Assembly: GCF_046764005.1 (NCBI RefSeq)
Contig: NZ_JBKOFW010000006.1
Coordinates: 217,066 to 281,065 of the forward strand
From: Oryzobacter faecalis
Lineage (GTDB): Bacteria > Actinomycetota > Actinomycetes > Actinomycetales > Dermatophilaceae
Direction of reading: 5' to 3'
Length of the DNA: 64,000 nt
In this document: piece by piece, positions 53,170-61,425 of the stretch
Numbering within the stretch: position 1 is the stretch's first letter
Layout of the letters: every line of letters starts with the position of its first letter
Made by a program: the position numbers and the translations under genes
Notes under the pieces: generated by a model
Told to the model about the DNA's origin: nothing
What the model saw: only the letters and a program-made list of their open reading frames with translations
The model's database searches: none

Positions 53170-54681
53170 TCAGCCCTTCCGGCGGAGCAGGGCGAGGAAC
53201 ATCGCGTCGGTGCCGTGGACATGGGGCCACAGCTGCACGTAGGGCCCGTCGCCGAGGTCGGGCAGGGGCGCCCCGGACGCGTCGGTGACGAAGGGCCGGG
53301 CGTCGAGGACCTCGACGTCCGGGTGCCTCTTGAGGACGTCGGCCACGACGAACCGGGTCTCGGCGACGTGCGGGCTGCACGTCGCGTAGGCGACGACACC
53401 CCCCGGCGCCACCGCGGACAGGGCCGAGCCGAGGAGCGAGCGCTGGAGCGGGCCGAGCTCGGCGAGGTCGGACGGCTGGCGCCGCCAGCGGGCCTCCGGG
53501 CGGCGGCGCAGCGCCCCGAGGCCGGTGCACGGCGCGTCGACGAGGACGCGCGCGTAGGCGCCCGGCTCGTCCTCCCCGACCTCGCGGCCGTCCGCCGTGC
53601 GGACCTCGATGCTGCGCCCCTCGGCCTCCGCACGGGCGACGAGCGCGGCGAGGCCCCCGCGCACGAGGTCGGCGCGGTGGGGGCTCACCTCGGTGGCGAC
53701 GAGGTCGGCGCCCTGCTGGAGGGCGAGCCCGCCGAGGACGCCCGCCTTGCCGCCCGGCCCGGCGCAGAGGTCGAGCCAGCGCGCCGGCAGCCCGGCGGCC
53801 ACCGGCGCGGCGGCGAGGGCGAGGGCGAGGTGCTGGCTGCCCTCGTCCTGGACCGCCGCGCGCCCGTCGCGGACTGCCGCGATGCGGCCCGGGTCCCCCG
53901 ACCGCAGGACCGCGCCGACCGGGCTGGTGGCGCTCGGCTCGGCGTCGGCGGCGGCGAGCAGCTCGTCGACCGTGGCGAGCCCGGGCCGCGCGACGAGGTG
54001 CACCACGGGTGGCACGTTGTCGGCCTCGAGGAGCGCGTCGAGCTCGGCGTCGACGGTGGCGGGCGTCGCGCGGCCGTGGCCGAGCAGGGCCGCCCGCAGC
54101 GCCGTGACGACCCACTCGGGATGGCTGTGGCGCACCGCGAGCGCGGCCGCTCCCCCGCCCTCGGGCGTGACGGCCTCGCGCCACTCCTCGAGCGTGCGCT
54201 CCCCCACCCGGCGCAGGACCGCGTTGACGAACCCGCCCGCGCCCTGGCTCACCACGGCCCGCGCCAGCCCGACCGTCTGGTCGGCGGCGGCGTGCGGAGC
54301 GACCCTCATCCCGAGCATCTGGTGCACGCCGAGGCGCATGACGTCGAGGACCGGGGCGTCGATCCGCGCCACCGGCCGGTCGGCGGCGACCGCGATGACC
54401 GCGTCGTAGAGGCCCTGCCACCGCAGGGTCCCGAAGGCGAGCTCGGTCGTGAAGGCGGCGTCGCGGGCGTCGAGGCGGCGCTCGCGCAGGATCCGCGGCA
54501 GCTCGAGGTTGGCGTAGGCACCGTCGGCCACCGCGCGCAACAGCGTGTACGCCGCGAACCGGGTCGGCTCGGCGTGCCGGCTGCGCTGGGCCGGGCGGGT
54601 CGCGGACCGCCGGCGCGGACCGTCGCGGCGCGGGCCGTCGTGGCGCGGGCCGCGCCCGCGGTCCCCTCGTTCGTCAGCCAC
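53170..54681 (-). CDS. rsmB: 16S rRNA (cytosine-C5) methyltransferase RsmB
   Basis: 503 residues. A basic start (about 1-40) precedes the NusB-like RNA-binding domain (RFAAYTLLRAVADGAYANLE, GGFVNAVLRRV). The methyltransferase domain has ARWLDLCAGPGGKAGVLGG, VLVDAPCTGLGALRRRPEARWR and VVAYATCSPHVAET, with the two cysteines of the m5C mechanism. It methylates 16S C967. The GTG at 54681 overlaps the end of fmt by 8 bp. Confidence 0.94.
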   Translation of the reverse strand: MADERGDRGRGPRHDGPRRDGPRRRSATRPAQRSRHAEPTRFAAYTLLRAVADGAYANLELPRILRERRLDARDAAFTTELAFGTLRWQGLYDAVIAVAADRPVARIDAPVLDVMRLGVHQMLGMRVAPHAAADQTVGLARAVVSQGAGGFVNAVLRRVGERTLEEWREAVTPEGGGAAALAVRHSHPEWVVTALRAALLGHGRATPATVDAELDALLEADNVPPVVHLVARPGLATVDELLAAADAEPSATSPVGAVLRSGDPGRIAAVRDGRAAVQDEGSQHLALALAAAPVAAGLPARWLDLCAGPGGKAGVLGGLALQQGADLVATEVSPHRADLVRGGLAALVARAEAEGRSIEVRTADGREVGEDEPGAYARVLVDAPCTGLGALRRRPEARWRRQPSDLAELGPLQRSLLGSALSAVAPGGVVAYATCSPHVAETRFVVADVLKRHPDVEVLDARPFVTDASGAPLPDLGDGPYVQLWPHVHGTDAMFLALLRRKG

Positions 54682-55612
54682 CGAGCACCTCCCCGGCGTC
54701 GATCCGGACCCCCCGCGCCCAGTCCGCGGCGGCCATCGGGCGCTTGCCGAGCGGACCCACCTCGCCGAGGGCGACCGGCCCGGACGCGGTGCCGACGTGC
54801 ACCGACCGCTTCGTCACGTGGAGGGCACCGGGCGCGAGCGCGGGGAGGTCGGCCTCGCCGGCCCCCCGGACGAACGGCCCGACCTTGAGCCGCTCGCCCC
54901 GGAAGGTCGTCCACGCCCCCGGTGCCGGTGTGCACCCGCGCACGTGCCGGTCGACGACGTGGGCCGGCAGGTCCCAGCGGACTCGGGCCTCCTCGGTCGT
55001 GAGCTTCGGCGCGTGGCTGACCCCGTCCTCCGGCTGTGCCACGGCCCGGAGCGAGCCGTCCTCCAGCCCGTCGACGGTGGCGACAAGCAGTCCGGCGCCC
55101 GCGTGGGCGAGCCGGTCGAGGAGGGTGCCGGAGGTGTCGTCCGGGCGGACGGTCTCGGTGAGGGCGCCGAGCACGGGTCCGGTGTCGAGGCCCTCCTCGA
55201 GGACGAACGTCGTCGCCCCGGTGACGTCGTCGCCCGCCATGATCGCCCGCTGCACGGGGGCGGCTCCGCGCCAGGCGGGCAGGAGCGAGAAGTGGAGGTT
55301 GACCCAGCCGTGCCGGGGCACGTCGAGCGCGGCCCGCGGCACGAGGGCCCCGTACGCGACGACGGGGCAGCAGTCCGGCGCGAGCGCCCGCAGCCGGTCG
55401 AGGAACTCGGGGTCGCGCGGGGTCACCGGGGTGAGGACCTCGACACCCGCCTCGAGGGCGACCTCCTTCACCGGGGAGGGCGACAGCGTGCGCCCGCGCC
55501 CCGACCGGGCGTCCGGGCGGGTCACGACGGCGAGGACCTCGTGCCGCGACGCGAGGAGGGCTCGCAGGGACGGGACGGCGGTCTCGGGGGTCCCGGCGAC
55601 GACGAGGCGCAC
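54674..55612 (-). CDS. fmt: Methionyl-tRNA formyltransferase
   Basis: 312 residues. MRLVVAGTPETAVPSLRALL opens the fold; WVNLHFSLLPAWRGAAPVQRAI contains the conserved Asn-His-SLLP motif; GATTFVLEEGLDTGPVL and the C-terminal domain (LKVGPFVRG) follow. It formylates initiator Met-tRNA. The GTG start abuts the def stop directly, so deformylase and formyltransferase are made together. Confidence 0.96.
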   Translation of the reverse strand: MRLVVAGTPETAVPSLRALLASRHEVLAVVTRPDARSGRGRTLSPSPVKEVALEAGVEVLTPVTPRDPEFLDRLRALAPDCCPVVAYGALVPRAALDVPRHGWVNLHFSLLPAWRGAAPVQRAIMAGDDVTGATTFVLEEGLDTGPVLGALTETVRPDDTSGTLLDRLAHAGAGLLVATVDGLEDGSLRAVAQPEDGVSHAPKLTTEEARVRWDLPAHVVDRHVRGCTPAPGAWTTFRGERLKVGPFVRGAGEADLPALAPGALHVTKRSVHVGTASGPVALGEVGPLGKRPMAAADWARGVRIDAGEVLGG

Positions 55613-56155
55613 TCACGGCCTCCCGAAGGCGCCGGCGTGCGGGCTGACCCTGACCCGGGGAACCGACGACCCCCAGTCGGCCTCGCGGACCAGGCGTATC
55701 GCCTCGCGCCGCTGCTCGGGGTCGAGCCGGTCGACGAAGAGGACGCCGTCGAGGTGGTCGGTCTCGTGCTGCACCGCACGGGCGAGCAGGTGCGTCCCCT
55801 CGACGGTCACCGGCTCGCCGTGCATCGACCAGCCGCGGGCGACGACGGACACCGACCGCGGGGTGTCGAACCGCAGCCCGGGAAAGGACAGGCAGCCCTC
55901 GGGGCCGACCTCCTCCTCGTCGCCCAGGGTGAGGTCGGGGTTGACGAGGTGCCCGACGACGCCGTCGACGTGGTAGGTGAACACGCGCAGGCCGACCCCG
56001 AGCTGCGGGGCCGCGAGCCCGGCTCCCCCGGCGTCGAGCATCGTGTCGGTGAGGTCGCCGACGAGGCGGCGCAGCTCGGCGTCGAAGTCGACGACGGGCT
56101 CGGCCGGGGTCCGCAGGACGGGGTCGCCGAAGAGGCGGATCGGGGTCACGCTCAC
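55613..56155 (-). CDS. def: Peptide deformylase
   Basis: 180 residues. The three family motifs are GAGLAAPQLG, EGCLSFPG with the metal Cys, and the HETDHLDG zinc-binding helix. It removes the N-formyl group from nascent proteins. The GTG at 56155 lies 7 nt behind a TAGACT box, which fixes the start over the upstream ATG at 56209. Confidence 0.96.
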   Translation of the reverse strand: MSVTPIRLFGDPVLRTPAEPVVDFDAELRRLVGDLTDTMLDAGGAGLAAPQLGVGLRVFTYHVDGVVGHLVNPDLTLGDEEEVGPEGCLSFPGLRFDTPRSVSVVARGWSMHGEPVTVEGTHLLARAVQHETDHLDGVLFVDRLDPEQRREAIRLVREADWGSSVPRVRVSPHAGAFGRP

Positions 56156-56162
56156 GCCGGGG

Positions 56163-56168
56163 AGTCTA
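56163..56168 (-). promoter_or_regulatory. -10 box for leaderless def-fmt-rsmB
   Basis: TAGACT on the minus strand ends 7 nt before the def GTG. Confidence 0.5.
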
Positions 56169-56266
56169 GGAGGCGCTGACGGGCAGGGCCGCGCCCGGTG
56201 GTGCTCCACGGGTGACCTCCGCGTCGACGAGGGCCCGGCGCCGGTGGGCCGGGGTCCCGCGGCGGT

Positions 56267-58333
56267 TCAGGCCGTCGGGTCGGGGGGGTCGACCCGCACC
56301 GTGACCGGGTCGCCCTCCTTGCGGGCGGACGCCCGGGCCCGCAGGGCGGCGAGCTCGCGGGTCAGCGCGGGCCCGTCGCCCGGGGCCACCGTGACGAGCA
56401 GCCGCCACCGCGGCTCGCCCCCGGACGCGGCCGGCGCGTGCGGCAGGGGGCCGAGGACGGACGCCGAGCCCGGGAGCGTCAGCTCGCCGACCGCGGCGTC
56501 GAGCGCGGCGCGCGACCCGGTGAGGGCCGCCATCCGGGCGGTCGGCGGCAGCGAGAGCTCGCGCCGCTCGGTGAGCTCACGGGAGGCGAACCAGGCGGGG
56601 TCCCAGCGCACGAGCGCCTCGACGGCCGGGACCGGCACGTCGGTGGGGGCGCCGGCGAGGACGACCCGGCCGCCCTCGGCCGCAGGGCGCACGAGGGCGG
56701 CGGCCGCCATCCACCGGCGCAGGGCCTCCTCGCCCGCCATGAGGCTCGGTCGCTCGAGGAGCGCCCACGCGTCGAGGAGGAGCGCGGCCGCGTAGCCCTC
56801 CGGGGCGACCGGCTCGGCACCGGGGGTGGCGACGACGAGCCGGGGGCCGGCGGGGACGGTCTCGAGGACGACGCCGGCCCCCGACCGCTCGACCGGGGTG
56901 CCGGGGAAGGCCCGCCCGAGCTCCTCGGCGGTGCGCCGCGCCCCGACGACCGAGGACCGGACCCGGGTACCCCCGCAGGAGGGGCAGGCGAAGCCGGTCT
57001 CGACGCGCCCGCACCACCGGCAGGCCGGTGGTCCCTGCGGGCCGGGCAGACCCAGCGGGCCGGAGCAGGCGCGGCACCGGGCCGGGCGTCGGCAGGTCTG
57101 GCAGGACAGCGCCGGCAGGTACCCGCGCCGGGGCACCTGGACGAGGACCGGGCCGTGCTCGAGCGCGTCCTTCGCGGCGCGCCACGCCACCGAGGGCAGG
57201 TGGGCGGCGGCGACGGCCGGGTCGCGGTCGGCGTCGTGCCCCTCGCCGGCGACGCGCACAGACGGCACGGAGCGCCGTTGCACGGCCCGCGCAGCCTCGA
57301 CCGGGGCGAGGACCCCGTCCTCGACGAGCTCGGCGACCGCGACCGACCGGGTGTGCCCGGCCGCGAGCACGGCCGCACCCGACTCACGGGCCCGCGCCAG
57401 CAGCACCTCGCGGACGTGGGGGTACGGGGCCCGCGGCTCGTCGAGGAGGTCGTCGCCGTCGTCCCACCACGCGACGAGGCCGAGGTCGTGGACGGGCGCG
57501 AACGCGGCGGCCCGGGTGCCGACGACGACGTCGACGTGCCCGCGCAGCGTCATGAGGAAGGCGGTGTAGCGCGCCTGGGGTCCCTGGTCGGCGGTGAGCC
57601 GGGTGAACCGCCCGCGGCCGACGACCTCGGCGAGGGCTGCCTCGACCCGCGCGACGTCGCGGTGGTCCGGGACGACGAGGAGGGCGCCGCGGCCTCCCTC
57701 GACGGTGGCCCGGGCGGCCTCGGCGAGCAGGACCGGCCAGTCGTGCCCGGGTCGGCCCGGGACGGCGAGCACGGAGGCCGCGGGATCGCCCCCGTCGCGG
57801 ACCCGGCCCAGGAAGGCCGCACCGGCCGGCAGCACGGGCCACGTGACGGTCTCGTGGGCGGGCAGGTCGGGCGGGGCCGGCGCCTCGGCCGCGAGCGCCT
57901 TCTCCGCGGTCGCGTGCCGCTTGGGCACCGCGAGCCGCAGGACGTCGCCGAGGGTGCCCGCGTAGCGGTCGGCGACGGCCCGGGCGGCGGTGAGCACGGC
58001 GGGCACGAGCACCGGCTCGGGCGAGACGACCGTGCGCAGCGGTGCCAGGCGGCCGGTGTGCTCGGCGCCCTCGCGGCGCTCGAGGACGAAGCCGTCGAGG
58101 TCCTGCCCGGCGAAGCGCACCTTGACGCGGACGCCCGGCCGCGCCGCCTCCGCCATCGAGGTGGGCACGAGGTACTCGAACGGGCGGTCGAGGTGGGCCA
58201 GCCCGGTGTCGACCTGGACGAGGGCGACCGGGTGGTCGTCGGTGACGGGGTCGTCGCCGGCCACCCGGCGCCGGTGCGGGGTCGCGGGGCGGAGGAGGGC
58301 GAGCTGCTCGCCGTCGTCCGCCGCCTCCGTCAC
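56267..58333 (-). CDS. priA: Primosomal protein N' (PriA), helicase motifs missing
   Basis: 688 residues. The N-terminal 3'-end-binding domain (VALVQVDTGLAHLDRPFEYLV) and the zinc region CQTCRRPARCRACSGPL with CRWCGRV and CPSCGG are intact. The helicase core is degenerate: no Walker A GKT is visible, and the expected DEEH box is replaced by VAWWDDGDDLL after GTRAAAFAPVHDLGLV. This is the known actinobacterial form, which is not expected to unwind DNA. It presumably still binds forks and loads the replisome. The GTG at 58333 follows TAGGTT by 6 nt. Confidence 0.92.
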   Translation of the reverse strand: MTEAADDGEQLALLRPATPHRRRVAGDDPVTDDHPVALVQVDTGLAHLDRPFEYLVPTSMAEAARPGVRVKVRFAGQDLDGFVLERREGAEHTGRLAPLRTVVSPEPVLVPAVLTAARAVADRYAGTLGDVLRLAVPKRHATAEKALAAEAPAPPDLPAHETVTWPVLPAGAAFLGRVRDGGDPAASVLAVPGRPGHDWPVLLAEAARATVEGGRGALLVVPDHRDVARVEAALAEVVGRGRFTRLTADQGPQARYTAFLMTLRGHVDVVVGTRAAAFAPVHDLGLVAWWDDGDDLLDEPRAPYPHVREVLLARARESGAAVLAAGHTRSVAVAELVEDGVLAPVEAARAVQRRSVPSVRVAGEGHDADRDPAVAAAHLPSVAWRAAKDALEHGPVLVQVPRRGYLPALSCQTCRRPARCRACSGPLGLPGPQGPPACRWCGRVETGFACPSCGGTRVRSSVVGARRTAEELGRAFPGTPVERSGAGVVLETVPAGPRLVVATPGAEPVAPEGYAAALLLDAWALLERPSLMAGEEALRRWMAAAALVRPAAEGGRVVLAGAPTDVPVPAVEALVRWDPAWFASRELTERRELSLPPTARMAALTGSRAALDAAVGELTLPGSASVLGPLPHAPAASGGEPRWRLLVTVAPGDGPALTRELAALRARASARKEGDPVTVRVDPPDPTA

Positions 58334-58339
58334 CCTGCG

Positions 58340-58345
58340 AACCTA
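58340..58345 (-). promoter_or_regulatory. -10 box for leaderless priA
   Basis: TAGGTT on the minus strand ends 6 nt before the priA GTG. Confidence 0.45.
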
Positions 58346-58385
58346 GCGGAGCCCACCGACCGGCCGGGGGCGGGCTCGGCCGCCT

Positions 58386-58547
58386 GTGGACGACGAGGGC
58401 ATGGTCGTCCTCGAGCCGCCGGGCGGCGGCATCGTCGGCCACATCGAGTTCTGCCGGCCGGTCTCCTACTGGGACGCCTTGCCGTCCTCGCTGCTGCGGA
58501 CCGACCCGAGGCCCTGGCACGCCGCCACCCCGGTCCGGGACCCCTGA
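58386..58547 (+). CDS. Possible small protein, 53 residues, unknown
   Basis: Plus-strand frame from GTG 58386 (or ATG 58401) to TGA at 58545-58547. Third codon positions are almost all G or C. The sequence includes MVVLEPPGGGIVGHIEFC, RPVSYWDALPSSLL and PRPWHAATPVRDP, an ordinary composition with three aromatic clusters. No domain recognised and no clear RBS seen. It lies alone in the 277-bp gap between divergently ending priA (start side) and metK (stop side). It could be a translated relic or a regulatory small protein. Confidence 0.4.
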   Translation: MDDEGMVVLEPPGGGIVGHIEFCRPVSYWDALPSSLLRTDPRPWHAATPVRDP

Positions 58548-58610
58548 GGCACGGACGGCGCGGGGTTGGCCCAGTGCCCTCCCCGCGCCGTGCGCGACGT
58601 GCTGGTCCGG

Positions 58611-59831
58611 TCAGGAGTGCGCAGCCCGCTGGAGCGCCTCCACGCGGTCGGTGCGCTCCCAGGTGAAGGCCTTGTCGACGCCGTCGGCGCCCGTGCGGCC
58701 GAAGTGGCCGTACGCCGCCGTCGGCTTGTAGATGGGCCGGAGCAGCTCGAGCGACTCGAGGATGGCGAGGGGCCGCAGGTCGAAGGTCGACAGGATCGCG
58801 GCCTGGATCTTCTCCGCGGCCACGGTCTCGGTGCCGAAGGTCTCGACGTACAGGCCGACCGGCTGCGCCTTGCCGATCGCGTAGGCGACCTGGACCTCGC
58901 AGCGACGGGCCAGGCCGGCGGCGACGACGTTCTTGGCGACCCAGCGGGTGGCGTAGGCGGCCGACCGGTCGACCTTCGAGGGGTCCTTGCCCGAGAAGGC
59001 GCCGCCGCCGTGGCGCGCCATGCCGCCGTACGTGTCGACGATGATCTTGCGGCCGGTGAGTCCGGCGTCGCCCATTGGGCCGCCGATGACGAACTTGCCG
59101 GTGGGGTTGATGTACGCGCGGTAGTCGCCCGTCGCGAGGTCGGTGCCTGCCTCGGCGAGCTCGGCGAGGACGGGGTCGACGACGTGCGTGCGGATGTCGG
59201 GCTCGAGCATGCCGTCGAGGGAGATGTCCTCGGCGTGCTGCGTCGACACGACGACGGCGTCGAGGGAGACGGCCTTGTCCCCCTCGTAAGCGATGGTGAC
59301 CTGGGTCTTGCCGTCGGGGCGCAGGTAGGACAGCTCACCGGACTTGCGGACCTCGGTGAGGCGCTCGGCGAGCCGGTGCGCGAGGAAGATCGGCAGCGGC
59401 ATCAGCTCGGGGGTGTCGTCGCAGGCGTAGCCGAACATCAGGCCCTGGTCGCCGGCGCCCTGCTTGTCGAGCGGGTCGACCCCACCGGTGCGGCTCTCGA
59501 ACGCGGTGTCGACACCCTGGGCGATGTCGGGGCTCTGCTGGCCGATGGAGACCTCGACGCCGCAGGACGCGCCGTCGAAGCCCTTCGTCGAGCTGTCGTA
59601 GCCGATGCCGAGGACGGTGTCGCGGACGATGCGCGGGATCTCGACGTAGGCCTCGGTCGTCACCTCGCCGGCGACGTGGACCAGGCCCGTCGTCACCATC
59701 GTCTCGACGGCGACCCGGCTGCCGGGGTCCTGCTCGAGGAGCGCGTCGAGGATCGAGTCCGAGATCTGGTCGCAGATCTTGTCGGGGTGACCCTCGGTGA
59801 CGGACTCGGACGTGAACAGGCGTGCGGACAC
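58611..59831 (-). CDS. metK: S-adenosylmethionine synthetase
   Basis: 406 residues. LFTSESVTEGHPDKICDQIS opens the first domain with the metal/ATP residues; GAGDQGLMFGYACDDT and the GGGAFSGKDPSKVDRSAAY loop are present. It makes SAM from methionine and ATP. The GTG at 59831 has AAGGAG about 7 nt upstream. It supplies the SAM used by the several methyltransferases in this window. The 124-bp gap upstream showed no recognisable SAM riboswitch. Confidence 0.97.
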   Translation of the reverse strand: MSARLFTSESVTEGHPDKICDQISDSILDALLEQDPGSRVAVETMVTTGLVHVAGEVTTEAYVEIPRIVRDTVLGIGYDSSTKGFDGASCGVEVSIGQQSPDIAQGVDTAFESRTGGVDPLDKQGAGDQGLMFGYACDDTPELMPLPIFLAHRLAERLTEVRKSGELSYLRPDGKTQVTIAYEGDKAVSLDAVVVSTQHAEDISLDGMLEPDIRTHVVDPVLAELAEAGTDLATGDYRAYINPTGKFVIGGPMGDAGLTGRKIIVDTYGGMARHGGGAFSGKDPSKVDRSAAYATRWVAKNVVAAGLARRCEVQVAYAIGKAQPVGLYVETFGTETVAAEKIQAAILSTFDLRPLAILESLELLRPIYKPTAAYGHFGRTGADGVDKAFTWERTDRVEALQRAAHS

Positions 59832-59955
59832 GCGGGCTCCTTACGGTGGATCGGGGGGTGACCCCGCCGCGTCGGCCGAGGTCCGCGGGCCAATCTACCC
59901 GCCCGCGCCTCGCGGGTCGGACTCCGTCCGGCCCCGGCCCGGATCGTCTGCGATC

Positions 59956-61425
59956 ATGGGGCGCGTGTCAGACCGCTCCACGCGTGAGGCGACGCCGGTC
60001 GAGGCGGCCCCCGACGCCCCCGCCTCGGGTGCCCCCGTGACGGTGAGCCCGGTCGACGAGGCCCTGGGCCTGCTCACCCGGGCCCAGACCCTCGCCGACC
60101 AGCTGCGCGCCGACGCCAACCGGGAGGTCGCGGAGGCCCGTGCCGAGGCCGCGCGACTGCGGGGCGAGTCCCAGCAGGCCGGCCTCGAGCTCGAGGACCT
60201 GCGCGCCACGTTGTCGACCGCCCGCGAGGACGCCCAGCGCCGCCTGGACGAGACGCGGGCCGAGGTCGAGCTCATGCTCGCCGACGCCGCCGACCAGGCC
60301 GCCCTGCTGCGCGCGCGTGCCACGAAGGCGAGCGACGAGGCCGTCGCGCTGGCCGAGGAGCAGGCCGAGCAGCGGCTCGCCGAGGCCCAGGCCCGCGCCG
60401 ACGAGCTGCTCGAGCGGGCCCGCCACGAGCACGACTCGACCGTGGCCCGCCTCGCCGAGGAGGAACGGGAGAACCAGGAGCGCTGGGGGCGCGAGCACGA
60501 GGCCCACGCCGTCGAGCTGTCCTCCCTGCGCGAGGCGACCCTCGCCGACCTCGCCCGCCTCCGCCGCGAGACCGAGGAGTACGCCGACGGGCACCGCAGC
60601 GTGGCCGAGCGGGAGGTCGGCGCGCGCCTCGAGGAGCTCGCCGCCCACGAGGAGGCGACGCGGGCCGAGGCGGCGAGCCTCCTCCAGCTGGCCCGTGACG
60701 ACGCCGCGCGCCTGGTCTCCGAGGCCACTGCCGAGTCCGAGGCCGTCATGGCGAGCGCGCAGGCGCACCTCGCCTGGGCGCAGGGCACGGTGCGCGAGAT
60801 CCTCGAGCGGGCCGAGTCCGAGGCCCGCGAGCGCGCCCGCGCGCACCACCGGGAGCTCGCCGAGCGCTCCCGCGTCCACCGGCACCGGGCCCAGGCCGCC
60901 CTCGGCAGCGCCCTCACGCGGGGGCGCGACCGGCTCGCGGAGGCCGAGTCCGAGTCGACCCGGATGCGCGAGCAGGCCGAGTCGGTCCTCGCCGAGGCCC
61001 GCGCCGACGCCGAACGCACCCGTGAGGCCGCCGCCCGCGAGGCCGAGCGCCTCCTCGCCGACGCCCGCGTCCGCGAGGAGGAGGCCCGCGAGCGCGCCGA
61101 GCGTCGCCTCGCCGAGGCCGAGCAGGGGGCCCGCCTCGTCCGTGAACGCGCGGCCGACGACGTGGAGCGGATGCAGCGCGAGGCCCACGAGGCACACCGT
61201 GCCGCCCGCGCCGAGATCGTCCGCCAGGGCGAGCAGGCCCGCGAGCTCGCCGACGCCGCCCGTGCCGAGGCCCAGGCCGCGGTCGAGCGCGCCAGGGCCG
61301 AGGTGCATACTCTCGCTGCGCGCCGCGACGCCATCACCGCCCAGCTCGGCAACCTCACCGGAGTCATCGACGCCCTGTCCGTCTCCGAGACCTCCTCCCC
61401 TCCCCCCACCCAGGAGTCCTCATGA
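59956..61425 (+). CDS. Long coiled-coil protein, DivIVA/polarity-type
   Basis: 489 residues, almost entirely Glu/Ala/Arg-rich heptad sequence from about 40 to 450, with many AEARA and RAEAE blocks. It ends with ARRDAITAQLGNLTGVIDAL and a Ser/Pro tail. No globular domain is recognisable, so it should form a long filament-like rod comparable to the Streptomyces cytoskeletal coiled coils Scy or FilP. The same ARRDxITAQL motif closes the coiled coil of the next gene. The ATG at 59956 has no RBS; GTG 59965 lies 7 nt after GATCAT and may be the leaderless start. Confidence 0.78.
   Translation: MGRVSDRSTREATPVEAAPDAPASGAPVTVSPVDEALGLLTRAQTLADQLRADANREVAEARAEAARLRGESQQAGLELEDLRATLSTAREDAQRRLDETRAEVELMLADAADQAALLRARATKASDEAVALAEEQAEQRLAEAQARADELLERARHEHDSTVARLAEEERENQERWGREHEAHAVELSSLREATLADLARLRRETEEYADGHRSVAEREVGARLEELAAHEEATRAEAASLLQLARDDAARLVSEATAESEAVMASAQAHLAWAQGTVREILERAESEARERARAHHRELAERSRVHRHRAQAALGSALTRGRDRLAEAESESTRMREQAESVLAEARADAERTREAAAREAERLLADARVREEEARERAERRLAEAEQGARLVRERAADDVERMQREAHEAHRAARAEIVRQGEQARELADAARAEAQAAVERARAEVHTLAARRDAITAQLGNLTGVIDALSVSETSSPPPTQESS

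Noticed and set aside
59832..59955. SAM riboswitch before metK
   Set aside because: No conserved core of any SAM riboswitch class could be recognised in the 124-bp leader and the start has an ordinary RBS.
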